DNA of 64,000 bases from Bryoerythrophyllum caledonicum (lineage: Eukaryota > Streptophyta > Bryopsida > Pottiales > Pottiaceae). Under the pieces are notes generated by a model. It saw only the letters and a list, made by a program, of their open reading frames with translations. It searched no databases and had not been told where the DNA came from. Position numbers and translations under genes: made by a program. The stretch is from positions 13,208,501 to 13,272,500 of the forward strand of contig OZ020517.1 of assembly GCA_963971425.1 (NCBI GenBank), read 5' to 3'. Positions 48,000-59,842 of this stretch are shown in pieces; position 1 is the stretch's first letter, and each line of letters opens with the position of its first letter.

Positions 48000-49429
48000 T
48001 GTAATTTACTCCACCGTTCCGTGAATATAGTGTAAACCAGACTATTTGAAATTTCCTACACTGTTTGAAAATTTACATGCAATTGTTGACTGACACACAC
48101 TTGCTTGAGAAGAAATACCCAATCGGAACTTGGCATGCACATGCTTTGATGGAAATTAGTGTGAGTGATCTACATCAATAATCCCTCTACACTGTATTCA
48201 GTGTTTAGTGTAGTTATTCACTTGACAAAGATGAAAGATCCTCCCACGTTCCTCTCTTTAGTTCTTAAATTTGATTTTGTGTGAATTTAAAAAATTCTGA
48301 TACTTAGAACGATGTCGTAGAATGCAAGAAAAGGAGGAGAACGCAACAAAAAACTCGCAAATCCGACAAATTTTGAGGAAGTAGTGACCGATAGTAGAAT
48401 TGGTGGAAGAAGAGGAGTAAACTGCTAGAGCTGATTTCTACAGTAACGCATTCAGACTGTAAGTGGTTTGGGACTTTCACAAAACTAGTCTTTTTGGTAT
48501 CCCGTTCAAACTGCGTCGGGCAAACAGATCCGGCTATTGCGTGAACCAATTTCTTATTAGCTGTGTTCACACTGGGAGGGATCCGATTGTAAATTGGGTA
48601 CGTTATTTTGTTGAGATACTAAAACATGCCGGGAACCTTAAACTGCCAATTCTGGTGCCAAAGTTGCTGAAATTGAGCTATGCAAATGCTAACTTTTGCA
48701 AAAAATCATTATTTTTCACTTCCAAGTGTGGTTTTGGACTCCTGGTAATAGTTTTAGTCTTGCAGACATGAAAAATTGAAGTTTTTAGAACTTTGAAAAA
48801 CCCACATTTTTATGTGGTTTTATAAAAAAAAGGATTAGTGTCCAAACTTTACAAGGGCAATTTTGCACGATTCAAACTTTATAAGGGCATTTTTACTCGG
48901 TTTTGAGTAAAATTTGCATCTACAACTAGGGCATTTTGCCATTAGTCCAATTCTAGTGTTAAATTGGCATATTAGCACGTTTGTCATCCTATGTGTCATT
49001 TTTGTTTGGAGAACTTGTGTTTTTAAACACCGCAACCGCATTAGCTCGCTACTTCCTTAGTTTTAGACTTGGGGAAGGACACCTTTCGATGTTCTCTTTG
49101 TACTGTTGCAGGTTTTTATGACTAGTGATCATCCACCCCAGGCGAGTGCTAGTGGCTCTAGTCACTTTTCATTTACCGCTTTTATGTTGTTAGGGGAGAG
49201 GATCTAGTTTTGATTTTTAGATTCTTGTGCAGTACCTCCCTGGTGTTGCGGGCTTCATGCCAGTGTTTTTTGGTGGCCCTATTTCTTGTTGTCCCCAAAT
49301 TGTAATAGAGTACTGTAGGAGGGAATTTGGATTCATGGCCGGTAAGAATTTTTAATGTTAGGGGTTGTGGTTGGAGCTCTGCTAGCCAAAGGGGATGACC
49401 GGTGGACCACCAAATTTGGTAGTTTTGTA
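48000..49429. other. Untranslated part of element X or spacer
   Basis: Between the LTR-like end at 47,686 and the gag remnant. Short frames only (48,304-48,570; 48,463-48,771). Probably rest of the LTR plus leader of X; no PBS could be recognised. Confidence 0.35.
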
Positions 49430-51105
49430 GGTGCAGGTTGTCCATTCGTACCCTTATCCTTTAGATAGTACCTGTAGATCGATCCTGGAGTGGTTTTTGT
49501 TTATGGTGAGTATTCGGAGTCGGTATTACCACTCCTCACCACCAGACCACCCAGAGAGTGTTTCCGCTACAAACTTTGGGCAAGGGTTGGATACCGACGA
49601 GGCTTTTGAGTATGTTTCGGCGTTGGATATCGATCGTAGGCTTCGGGTTTGGTTTGTGGGCACATGTGACGACATGGAGGACAATCACCATCACGTCGTG
49701 CGAGACAAGTTTTTGGGACAGGTTTAGGGCATCTCCCTGCTTGATTGGCGGCTCCAATTCCAGACCTCGATGAAGGTGAAGCTCAAGCGGACGCCATCGT
49801 TTAACGATTAGTATGCGTTCAAATCTTGCTCCAACATTTGGAGGTGGAGGCCCTTCAGTCATATGGGAGGTGGACCACACATCATGATGCATAGTTGCGC
49901 CCCGTCGAGGAGAAATGGCGCCAACGTGAGGAGTTGGTGACTGGGCTTAAGGAGAGTGCGATTGCCCAACTCTGGACTTCCACCGAAGAGCCCAAGATAG
50001 AAGAGAGTTTTCTTGGTGAAGACTCTAAGGGCAAGAGTGTTGTTTTTGTGGGCGAATGGGCTGGCATGGGGGCCATGTCCTGTTTGGCTTTAGCGACTCA
50101 TGCAGAATTGGTGGCGGTTGGCAATCCGCCAGCCTTTGACCTTTTAGCGTAGTTCATGGCGTATCTAGAGCTAGAATATGGGCGGTTTAGACCTGATCAT
50201 ATGTAACACATCCAAGATTTCCGTAGGGAGAAGGAAGGTACCCCACGCACTAAGTATACCCGGTTGGCACGGTTGTCAACGGAGGCCGGTGATGTGTTCA
50301 CGGAGCGCCAATTGGTGAAGATCTTCATCTACAAGGTAGATAAGCAAATGGTGGAGTTGATTAGTCCACACCTTCTTTTTTGGTATCACGGCAACGCTAC
50401 TTTGGCGCAAGCATTCGCCGAGGTGGAAGCTTTTGATAGAGCATTGGACGTAAGCAAGGCCACAGGTTTTGTCACGTCATTGTTGGAGGCTCCTAAGCCA
50501 AAGAATCTTGCTACAACTACTAGTAGCTTGGCGGAGGCGCAACCTGAATAGTTTATGCATTGATGGGCTTGTGGAGAGGAAGGTCATACCAAGAGGGACT
50601 CCAAATGCTCTAAAAAAAGGAAGTAGGGGCGGGAATGGCCAAGCCTAAGACCGAGGCGGCTCAGCTTGTAGAGAAGGCATGGGGCAAGGGGAAGAAGGTT
50701 GTGACATGCTGTCACAATGGCAAGTCTGGCCACGGTGATGAGAACTGCTTTTCTCTTCACCCGGAGAAGCCCCCAGGGTCTTCAGCTACTGGTTCAGATT
50801 TGGTGAAGATACTTCAGGCCGAAGTGGCGCAGCTGAAGAAGTAGATAAATGCGATGGCCTTTTTGAAACAAGTGACAAACACACGGCCTTCGATGAGGGG
50901 CCAGGGCTCATCTTCAGCCTTAGATCGCTACTTGTATGGCGTTTCATGGAGGTGGTGGCAACAATTGCCACTCGTACTCAAACTATCGCACCGGCGGTGG
51001 CACCTTCTCGCTTTGTGCTGGGTAGTAGTGGCCATCCACGCCACACGGGTTTTCCGGACCACATTGGTCACTCTCGGCTACCTCTTTCGTTTAGAAGCTG
51101 CGTTT
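49430..51105 (+). pseudogene. Ty3-type gag remnant (element X)
   Basis: Frame pieces at 49,431-49,727, 49,895-50,152, 50,264-50,551 and 50,635-50,844 are separated by stops. They read as a retrotransposon gag: LELEYGRFRPDHM, IQDFRREKEGTPRTKYTRLA, a knuckle-like WACGEEGHTKRDSKC (first Cys lost) and VTCCHNGKSGHGDENC, then a short coiled coil ending in EVAQLKK. Gag packages element RNA. Base composition is richer in GC than the following element Y, and similarity ends near 51,105, where Y begins. Confidence 0.7.
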
Positions 51106-52030
51106 GTTAGTGCAAGAAATTGTGAGGAATCTATTATCGGAGCTAATTATGCAATGAATGCATCACAACCTCGTCCACTTCTTATGTTAGAATATATTCC
51201 TGACTATGCTGCACCTATTAGAGGTTATGGCAAGGAATATTATCCACCAAAGATAATGAACCCAGCTCCCTTAGCTTTCAGGGAACCACTAAAAACTATT
51301 GCTTTAGCTTTGTTATTACCTGCACTAGAAGCCTCTCAAATTCCCAAAATTCAAAAATTAACGGAACAACTAAAAGATTTAGCAGTCCAATTAGCCAATG
51401 CAAATGTTAAACGACCTGCCACCGATAATCAAAGAACCAATATTTGGTGTACAAATTGCAGGGGGCATGGACACTTATCAACTGAATGTTTGACTTCCGC
51501 TAATGATAAAATCCCCTTAAAGTGTAGTTATTGTGGAGGGAAAGGTCATGAAGTAACATGATGTTGGCATTTAAAAGAGGTGCGAGTTATAAATAAAAAA
51601 GTGTCACAATCCGGAGAATCTAAGGGTAAGAGTAATTATGCTCAAATCTCTAAAAAACCTTTTATAAAATCTGGTGAACGTGAAAGAGGAAAAGAGAACA
51701 ATGAACAACAAGGGAATATAAGACTTATTACTTGTTATAATTGTAGTGAACCTGGTCATACACCAAGAATTTGTAGTAAGCCAAGTAAGAATGGTTGTAG
51801 GGGATATGATCCACTTTGTGGCAGATGCCAACAACTTGGTCATAGTGCTAATGAATGCAATGCTCCTGCTTCTGTTAGACAACAACAAAGGAATGATACT
51901 AGAGACGTTAATCACGTTGCTTATTGTCGACTTTTCCCCTTTAAGAGATGTTTATATAAATCGATCAGCCGTAGAAGCTCGAGTCAATTTTAAGGAAAGC
52001 GATCAAGAAAGTAGTTCAGATAGTGATTAA
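51106..52030 (+). pseudogene. Ty3-type gag with four zinc knuckles (element Y)
   Basis: AT-rich frame with a Pro/Tyr-rich lead (IPDYAAPIRGYGKEYYPPK), a predicted helix and four CCHC-type knuckles at 51,448-51,870: CTNCRGHGHLSTEC, CSYCGGKGHEVT(stop)C, CYNCSEPGHTPRIC and CGRCQQLGHSANEC. An in-frame TGA (51559-51561) interrupts knuckle 2 just before its last Cys. A frameshift near 51,915 leads to an acidic DQESSSDSD end. Nucleic-acid-binding nucleocapsid role by family. Confidence 0.75.
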
Positions 52031-52314
52031 TTTTAAGGAAAGGGATAATATAAAAAAGAAGGATGTAGAAAATAAAAACCAAGCTTCTATTTCCTCCCTT
52101 TTTGTGAATCCAAAAATCATTTTATTAAAACATCCTATATTATATGAGGGTAAAAAAAGATAAGCAATTAATAGATCAATTACCTAATTTTAAAAATAAT
52201 TCTGAAAAAATAAATATACCTATGATTTCACCTTGAGGCACTTTCTATCAACACCCTAAAAAGAAAGTCCAAGAGGTAATACCTAAAGTAAAGAAACAAA
52301 AATTTACATGTACA

Positions 52315-52860
52315 ATGAAGTTGGCCGAGGGAATTACACTTTATATTATTCTTGAGAACATGAATAATATTCAACCGCAAATTTCATTACGACAATTATT
52401 GGCAATAGCGCCAAGTTATCATCATGAATTAAGCTCTTCCTTAGTGCGTAAAAAGCCACAAAATGTAGATGTTCATGATATTTCATTAGATCCAAGAGCA
52501 CCTACAGTAGATGTAATTATTGATGGTACAATAATTTAAGGAGCTTAAGTGTAAATTTAATAAATCTTGATACTATGGATGAATTGGGATTAAAAGGGTT
52601 AAAAAAAACACCAATCATCCTAAGAATGGTTGATCAAAGTCATGTTACACCTTTGGGTCAATTGAATGCAGTTCCAACCATACTTAGAGGACTATCTTTT
52701 GCCCTTAATTATATAATATTTAAAGTCACTGAATCATTTTCTACATATCCAATTCTCCTTGGTAGACCTTGGTTGAAAACAACAAAAGCCAAGGATGATT
52801 GAGGTAAAGGAACACTAACAATTCAAAGTCATGATGCAAAAGTGGTGTTACCCATGTTTC
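52315..52860 (+). pseudogene. Retropepsin-type protease remnant (element Y)
   Basis: Two frames, 52,315-52,539 and 52,575-52,802. The upper contains ISLRQLLAIAP and the expected active-site area VDVIIDGTII, where the D-[TS]-G triad is damaged. The lower contains LGQLNAVP and YPILLGRPWL, the conserved protease end. Interrupted by stops; the coding body of Y resumes after the nested element Z at 61,440. Confidence 0.75.
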
Positions 52861-53035
52861 CTCCTTTATACCGAGGAGAGACATAGATTGAAGAAAGAAA
52901 TTTTATTACTGATAAAGTAAGTGATACAGAAAGTGAGGATATCCATTGTAATACTGAGGAAATGCCAATTATTAAAAAGGCGGGACCGGGAGAATATTTT
53001 TTGCTATCCCATCAATTAAAAGATTCAGATGATGC

Positions 53036-53311
53036 TGAAACGGGACAAAATCAATTGCTTGTGACTGTTAATTGAATACACGTATATTAATCATGAAAAC
53101 CTACGAGTTACATGGTCGTCCCTGCTTTTATCCTCCCCTGGCTCCTTGCTTTCAGAAAACGGTTGCTCTTCTCTTTGGTCTACACTTAATTGTCAAAGTT
53201 GATAGTAACTGATTTCCTATGCCTTGTATACTAGTGGTCTATACCTATGACCGAGTTTTCACTACGATTATTTAGTAATTTCATACAGACAACACAAAAA
53301 ACGTCCTATTA
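53036..53311 (-). repeat. 3' LTR of element Z
   Basis: 276 bp, very similar to 61174-61439; differences cluster at 53,040-53,095. The terminal dinucleotide has changed from TG to TA on the element strand. A purine tract (AGGAAGGAGA on the - strand, 53312-53321) abuts it as the expected polypurine tract. Confidence 0.88.
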
Positions 53312-53505
53312 TCTCCTTCCTAGTCTTGAGAACCTGATTTGGTGAATCAAGGCTGTCTATGATCTTCTCTGTGCTTATATAGTTTTAATTTTGAACAGTT
53401 GTATAACTTTGGCATAACTTCACCACTTGGTGTGCTTAATTGGTAAGAACCGTTGGAGTAGCAATTATGAATTTCATAAGGCCCTAACCATCGGGGCTTG
53501 AATTT

Positions 53506-55332
53506 TTACCCATGCTGCTTGATTAACCAATTATCGATCATCAAAATCAAGTCGCCACGGTTGAACTTTACCGTTTTCTTGGCCGCATCGTGTTTTGCTT
53601 TCCTTTGATTTTGTAGTGTTTCATAATGGAATAAAGCTTGTTGTCGTGATTCGTCTAATTTCTCTAGCATAAGAACGCGGGCCTTTAGTGACCCTGCATC
53701 GTCCATCCCGTGCTTGACTGTTGTTCGTAGTGAAACTAATTCCAACTCGATAGGTATTGTGGCTTCTAAACTATATGCCAACTGGAATGGAGTATATCCT
53801 GTAGCGCTCTTGTGTGCAGTTCGATAGGCCCACAAGGCTTCGTTCACGTGCAGATCCCACTCCCGCCTCTTTTCCAAAACGACTTTTTCGATGATCCCTG
53901 TCAAAATCCCGTTCGTCTTCTCGACAAGACCGTTTGCCTGAGGATAGTAAGGGCTGGCGCGTCGATGCTTGACTGACAACTTTTGCATGAGCGTCGAGAG
54001 TAACTCGTTGACGAAATGAGTCCCGCAGTCCGTGACTATTTCCAACGGACAACCATATCGGCAAATAACTTGATTATAAATGAAATCTGCTGCCGTTTTC
54101 TGGTTGCATCTCTTAACAGGTGATGCTTCTGCCCATTTTGAAAGATAATCCGTGGCCACAATCAAATATTCATTTTGTTTGGCCGTCACAAGTAGGGGTC
54201 TGACGAAATCCACTCTCCATTTCTCAAAAACTCCAGTTGAATATATTGGTTGCAATTCCGTATAGGGTATGATTATTTTGCCGTAAGCTTGGCAGTGATA
54301 GCAGCTGCGACAATATTCATTACTATCATGCAAAATAGTAGGCCAGAAAAAACCAGCTTGTAGTATCTTCCTTACAATTGTCTAGGTAGAGAAGTGTCCT
54401 CCGTATAAACCCTCGTGACATTGTTTAAGTACTTCTCTCGATTCTTTGACCGTCACAGCTCGCCTTAAGACACCATCCTTTCCTTTCTTATAGAGGTCCT
54501 CCCCTACAAGTGAATATGTCTGACTCAGCCTTCGAATTTTTTGTCTTTGTCTTGATTCGGAGCCTTCGGGGAAACTCAATGTTTTAAGGTACAACTTTAT
54601 TCCTTCATAACCAAAAGTGTCCGGTTCGGCCTCTATGGCCAAAACAAAACACTCGACATCATCCGACAAAGCCCCGAGGTCTTCGTGTGGTGGAGTCCCC
54701 AGTTCACGGTGTAGCCCTACGTGAGAAGTCCGTGTGCCTTTGACAGTTTTCACCTCCAGGTCGTAATTCTGCAAAGTAGCCATTAATCGTGCACTTCTCC
54801 CTTCAGGATCTTTTTGTTGCAATAACTGCTTCAAACCTTCCACGTCACTTTGTACTGAGATTGATTGGTTGCTCGAGTGCAAATAATGCTTGCATTTTGT
54901 ACACGCGAATAACAAAGCTACTCCTAGCTTTTCGAGAGGAGCATACTTTTGCTCACACAAGATCAATAGCCTGCTCGCGTAATAAATAGGGTGTGCCCTT
55001 CCAGCCTCGTCATTTTGAAGTAGTACTGCTGCGGCTGCATGTTCAGTGGCGGATGGACTTACAATGAATTGTTCGTCCCATATGGGATTTTTGACTATTG
55101 GATCGCTTGCCAATCTTTCTTTAGTATATGAGAATGCTTGCTCACACTGGTCGCCCCATATGAAGGGAGAAGCTTTGCTGATTAGTTCGCTTATGGGGCG
55201 CCCAATACCTGCCAAATTTGGTATAAATCGATTGTGATAAATTGTGGCTCCCCACAATTTTGTGACTTGTTCGCGTGAGACTGGTTGAGCCATCTCTTTT
55301 ATTCGTTTCACTTTATCTGGATCCACTCGCAT
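53506..55332 (-). pseudogene. Element Z RNase H and integrase
   Basis: 55,332-54,382: RT connection (HNRFIPNLAGI) and RNase H (ATEHAAAAVLLQNDEAGRAH, YYASRLL, EKLGVALLFA, VQSDVEGL), then the integrase His pair CHEGLYGGHFST. A TAG near 54,390 precedes 54,333-53,506, which holds CRSCYHC, VDFVRPL, TDCGTHFVN and NGLVEKTNG, i.e. the HHCC finger and the D,D,E catalytic residues. Integrase inserts element cDNA. One stop here plus frame damage near 55,340 disables the polyprotein. Confidence 0.85.
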
Positions 55333-55345
55333 GCCCCAACAAACT

Positions 55346-56861
55346 CTATATGCCTAAGAAGCGGACCTTCTTCAAAACAGACTCTGCATTTTTCAAGAGA
55401 TAAAGAGCATCCGTGTTCACGCAATTTTGAAAGGCAGCTGTGACCTGTTGCACGTGTTTGATTCGGTGGCCATATACGGCAAAATTGTCAAGATAAACGC
55501 AGATGAATTGGCCGATGTAAGGACCAAAAATTTTTACCTGCACTCTTTGAAAAGTGCCTCCGGCATTATACAAACCGAAAGGCATTCTTAAATAAGCGTA
55601 CTGTCACGGGACGTGGCGTCGAGGGCCTCTCCGTATCGTAGTTTTAGCGTAGATTAGTTTATTATTAATCTATGTGTGTTTAGGGACATATGGAGGCGCA
55701 CCCCATTCATCCGTGGATGACTTTCATCCACTTAGGGTTGTGCGTGTGTGCGTATAGCGCCTCACTTGTCCTTGACTTGACGTCTTTGTCAAGTCAAGTT
55801 TTATGAGTGAGTTAGAGAGTGTAAGTGAGTTCCTTTGTTTGTAAGTGATGTGATTTCATTAGTGAAGGCTCCGCATTCTTCTACTACTACTTGCACTCGT
55901 TGATTCTCCCCTCGTGGTGTGCGAGACGCTTGACTACTTAGTGATTTTCTATCTATTCTGAACACTAAATTTGGTCAAATGGCGGAAATCCCAACTAAAA
56001 GCACAAATGTCACTCACATCCGAGTAACATTGCCTTTTAAATCTACTCCCAAAGTTTAGCACTATGTTTTTGTTTTTTTTTTATAAAAAAATCACAAAAC
56101 ATGTGAATGTTTTCGGCCCTAACAAAAAAACTAGCAAAATGTATACATATTTTTTATAAACTAATTTTTTTTACATCACTAGTCATAGAATTCTTCCACG
56201 AACTCAAATCCGAAGTCGGAATTCAACAATATGTAAAACCCCAAAAAGTAAACATTTCATGCCCCGCTACCTCGTCTAAAAGTTCATCTATATGAGGTAA
56301 TGGCTGCCGATCCTTCTTTGTAAACTTATTTAATGCTTTGTAGGTTACGCACACTCGCCACTTTCCTCCTTTCTTGGGCACGATTACAACTGGCGAGACC
56401 CACTCGGTGTTTTTTACTTCTGTGATAAAACCTCCTTCCAGTAAACGATCCAACTCTGTTCTTAATACGCTCATCTTTTCAGGAGCCATGCGCTTTTGTT
56501 TTGATCTTACTGGTCGAGCAGCTTCGGTTAATTCGATTCGATGCTCATCCACAGAAATTGCAGGTAAATCGCAATGTCTGATTACAAAAAGGTCAGAATA
56601 TTCCAACACCAATCCTTCTAAATCTGTTCTTTCTTGAATTGTTAATATTGGCCCAAATTTGACTTTATTCAATAATTCATTTTGCCCAGTTTGTTCAACA
56701 TCTTGGTCGTCAATGAATTGCATTGAATCGCTGACAACTTGTAGAAGGACATCTAAAGCATATAGCTCAGCTTCTGAAACGTCACTCTCGACACTTGAAT
56801 TATCGTCAGGTTCGGACTCCCATGATCGATGAGCTGGTTTCCAACGAACTTGCACTTGCAT
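55346..56861 (-). pseudogene. Element Z reverse transcriptase, split by an LTR-like insertion
   Basis: 56,861-56,244 gives the RT start (LLEGGFITEVKNTEWVSPVV, VPKKGGKWRVC, LPHIDELLDEVAGHEMF). Sequence then breaks into an insertion (55,602-56,243) and resumes at YAYLRMPFGLYNAGGTFQ and CVYLDNFAVYG. The YxDD box is changed to YLDN, so polymerase activity would be lost even without the insertion. About 28 codons around the first catalytic Asp (DGFSGYNQ in relatives) are missing at the insertion. Confidence 0.82.
55602..56243 (+). mobile_element. LTR-like insertion (element X family) in Z's RT
   Basis: Starts TGTCACGGGACGTGG and matches 47,686-47,995 for about 340 bp, then diverges. Right boundary inferred from where the RT frame resumes (about 56,243). 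It contains no ORF, consistent with a solo LTR of about 640 bp. Loss of RT codons at the junction suggests a deletion accompanying insertion or recombination. No target duplication identified. Confidence 0.6.
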
Positions 56862-58660
56862 CCGGTATTACACGTATACTGACGCGATTGTATGAGGTAC
56901 CAATCTTCATCTTGCCTTTATCCCAATAATTAACTTCGCAGACTTGTCTGAGCCACGGTCTGCCCAAAATCATGGGATATCCGCCCTTTCCTGATGAAAT
57001 ATCAAGTACGTGGAAATCAAGTTTCACAGTAACTCCGTTTACACTCACAGGGATTTGGCTTATCTGTCCCAAAGAACGGACGCATCTTTGATCGGCAACC
57101 TTTAGTCGTATCGATGACAGTTTGTTTGGCTTAAATTCGGCTGCATTCATGAACCAACTTGATATCACATTAGTGGCCGCGCCATCGTCTATCAGACAAC
57201 CACTAACTTCGCAGCCGTTAACCATTGCTTCCACATGCGGCGACCGTAAATCTCCGCTTGCTTTCTCAGCCACATTGACCTCTGCAATTTGTTTGCGTCT
57301 TTTCGTACTAATGCCTTCCCGTAATTCGCGACGTAATGAGGGACATCGCGCTACCAATTGACCAACAGTAATATTTGCCGTTCGTTTATTTAAATCTTGG
57401 ATTATTGAGTATTCTGATTGACCTACACTCAACAATAAGTCATCGATGCCGATTTTGCGTCGTGGTCTCCTGACAGATTCTCGTTTGTCGGCTCGAAAAC
57501 GCTTGTCTCTATGTTTCGCATGCACCTCAAGTTCTTTGTGTGGCCGACTTCTTTTAGCCATCATTACTTCAGGATCTAATTCCTGAACTCGTGGCGAGGG
57601 CATTACTTGTAGCAGATTTACCTCGGCCAACTTAGCTAGAGGAACGGCTAGGGTTTTATCCAAGTCCGGGCAATCCGACCGATAATGACCTTTCCTTCCG
57701 CAGTTATGGCATGTAACAAACTGGACATTCTTGCTGGTGTTTGGCCTATTGTCTGCAACTCGGCTTTTAGAGCGCAACGAACTCAAACCTTGTATCAGGA
57801 ATAATTTTAAATCCCTCATTTTCGAAACAAGCTGAGAAATGTCATTGTTCTTGGCGGATAAGTCATTGATAGCTTCAGTTATAGCAGGAGTTGTCTGTAC
57901 CAACCGGGTCACGACAGGCGTAACAGCTGCTGTGAGTATTTGTGGTTGCGCAATGCTCACTAGATTCGCTTCTTTCTTCTGTGCAAGCGCGAGGGCCGTT
58001 TCAAAAGTGCTAGGCTCCTTCCGGGCAACTATTTCCTGTATCGTGGGTTTCAATCCGCCAATAAATTTTTTTAATGCTAAAGCATCGATACTGGAGATGG
58101 TTCCTGAAGTATGATCTTCATCACCCACTTTTACTCCATCATGCGCGACACTGGTTACTCTCAAGCTTTGCTATATTCGGGATTGAATTTCTCTCACTCT
58201 TTCACTGAATTGATGTATCGTCTCCTCTTCACGCTGCCGCATGAGGCTGAGAGTGCTCAAGAGAGTTTGGTAGCTCTCTTTCTCTTGAAATTCTGAAATA
58301 AACGCCGTTGTGAGTATGTCCCATGTTGACCGGGTTTGTTCACTCTACCGTTCCTACCAGAACGATGTTGTATCGTCAAAGTAAATGGGTAGCACCTCTA
58401 ACCAACTTTGTTCACTTTGATCTCCATTCGCCATGCAAGCTCTCTGAAATTGTTTCAAGAAACGCTCTAGATCCTCTTTCTCTTTCGCATGAATATTGGT
58501 ATGGAAACCATGGTGATATGATTTGTTCGTGGTTCTTTCAACTTTTGATAGTCTTGACGAGACTCTTGCTTACGTCGATGCAAAAAATGTGTCCACAACG
58601 TTGCTTTGAAATGTGTGGTCAAGGACTCCTCTCTTTCTAAATTATACCTGCTATGCATAA
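56806..58660 (-). pseudogene. Element Z gag-protease
   Basis: The main frame is 58,164-56,806; broken gag sequence continues upstream to about 58,510 (e.g. KEKEDLERFLKQFQRACMANG). Order: capsid region (IDALALKKFIGGLKPTIQEI), zinc knuckle CHNCGRKGHYRSDC, basic linker, then protease with CLIDDGAATNVIS (D-D-G-A active site) and YPMILGRPWLR. The frame ends at 56,806, overlapping the RT frame (from 56,861) by about 55 bases in another register. That could be a programmed frameshift arrangement or simple mutation. Confidence 0.85.
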
Positions 58661-58861
58661 GTATTTATTTTATAAAGACTTACTTGATTGTGCTGCATGG
58701 TATGAAATATGTGTAATTTTCACACTCGTCTATAAAACTTTGCCAAACGTCGATAAATCTCCGCTAAACATCCACGAAACTCCGCTATCTCAGCAATATT
58801 TGGGCATTCACTACAGCTACGGCTTTTGGTTGTTTATAAATGTGGGATTGGAAACTGAAAA

Positions 58862-59387
58862 CTACAATGTCAATGGTGATAAAAGCATGCATGCTGCCAG
58901 AAAAGTATTTGTTTTATGAGAGAGTCCATCATCCACCAGATGGGCTACCCCAAGTGTGCTGAGAGCTACAGTTAAGTACATGAGCATAATCACCGAGATG
59001 CCACTGGTCCACTTCAGCTCCTGAAAACTCCGCTTAAGTGATAGAGGTAGAACAACTACTACAGCCAGGACTATAATCACGAATCTGCAATCTGACAGTG
59101 CGCTAGCATTCCCAAACCAACCAGCAAAGACAAGCTGAAATACATCACCTGGAAATCTAACAGAAACCAAGCGTAGGCCTGGATATTGCTTGGACTCTTC
59201 ACTATTTCCGATACTTCAGGGTCAGTGGAAAAGGCAACTTGGTCGTCCAGGAACAAACACTTAAGATACTCATTTGCTGGCGTCGACATAGTAAATCACT
59301 AATTCCGAGTCTCTCAATTGCAGCAATCCTTCCAAAGCGCTTGCACCTTTGGTAGCTTGTATCTTTAGTATCTTTGGTAGCTCGCAT
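58862..59387 (-). pseudogene. Multi-span membrane-protein fragment inside element Z
   Basis: Two or three overlapping frames read a lead (NEYLKCLFLDDQVAFS...YAWFLLDF) followed, one frame over, by FPGDVFQLVFAGWFGN, SDCRFVIIVLAVVVVLPLSL, KRSFQELKWTSGISVIMLM and YLTVALSTLG. The pattern of a hydrophobic helix, a short KRSFQELKWTS loop and a next helix is reminiscent of plant vacuolar amino-acid transporters (Aa_trans/AVT type). The match is tentative. It is not a retroelement protein and sits between Z's 5' LTR and gag, so it is likely captured host sequence. Confidence 0.4.
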
Positions 59388-59581
59388 TATTCTGTAACTG
59401 ATTTTGGGAAGGCTTGTGGTCTGGCGTATTTCAGATGCATGATAATGTGACTTTAATCATTTTTCTTCGCAGCTGCGTCTGCATGTTGATTTTGGCTTCG
59501 GGGTACGTGCTTGATACTTATAGAGGAAAAACTTTGGGTCAATATCTGAGCAGTTTCGAAATAGGGAATCAGGTTCGGTGA

Positions 59582-59842
59582 TCATACCTCCCAGTTTCCT
59601 CCTACCTGATTACATACTAATTTGGAATCGCCAAAGATTTGGAGAACTTTCACGTTCTTTTCTCGAGCCAATTCTAAACCAGTAATAAGGGCCGCATATT
59701 CAGCATGGTTACAAGTAAGATGTTTCCCTAGATCTTGATGAAAAACTTCCTTCACTCCTGCGGGACTTTCTAAAACCACTCGAGCACCAGATCCCAAACT
59801 TTTTGAACTGGAGCCGTCAAAGTTTAATTTCCAAGCATGCAT
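59582..59842 (-). pseudogene. Archaeal-type RNase H domain upstream of gag in element Z
   Basis: 86-codon frame with WKLNFDGSS (first Asp), CNHAEYAALITGLELA (Glu) and IFGDSKLVCNQVGG (second Asp). This is the pattern of the aRNH/RVT_3 domain of plant Tat-lineage elements and some plant genes; the last catalytic residue lies beyond the frame end. In Tat elements this domain sits between RNase H and integrase, not before gag. A GTATGA donor-like site at the frame end (59,582) and the upstream exon-like sequence also allow a captured host gene. Confidence 0.65.

Noticed and set aside
53081..53311. Assembly duplication explaining the two copies of this block
   Set aside because: The copies are LTRs: they flank an element with PBS, polypurine tract and a target duplication, and differ by several bases.
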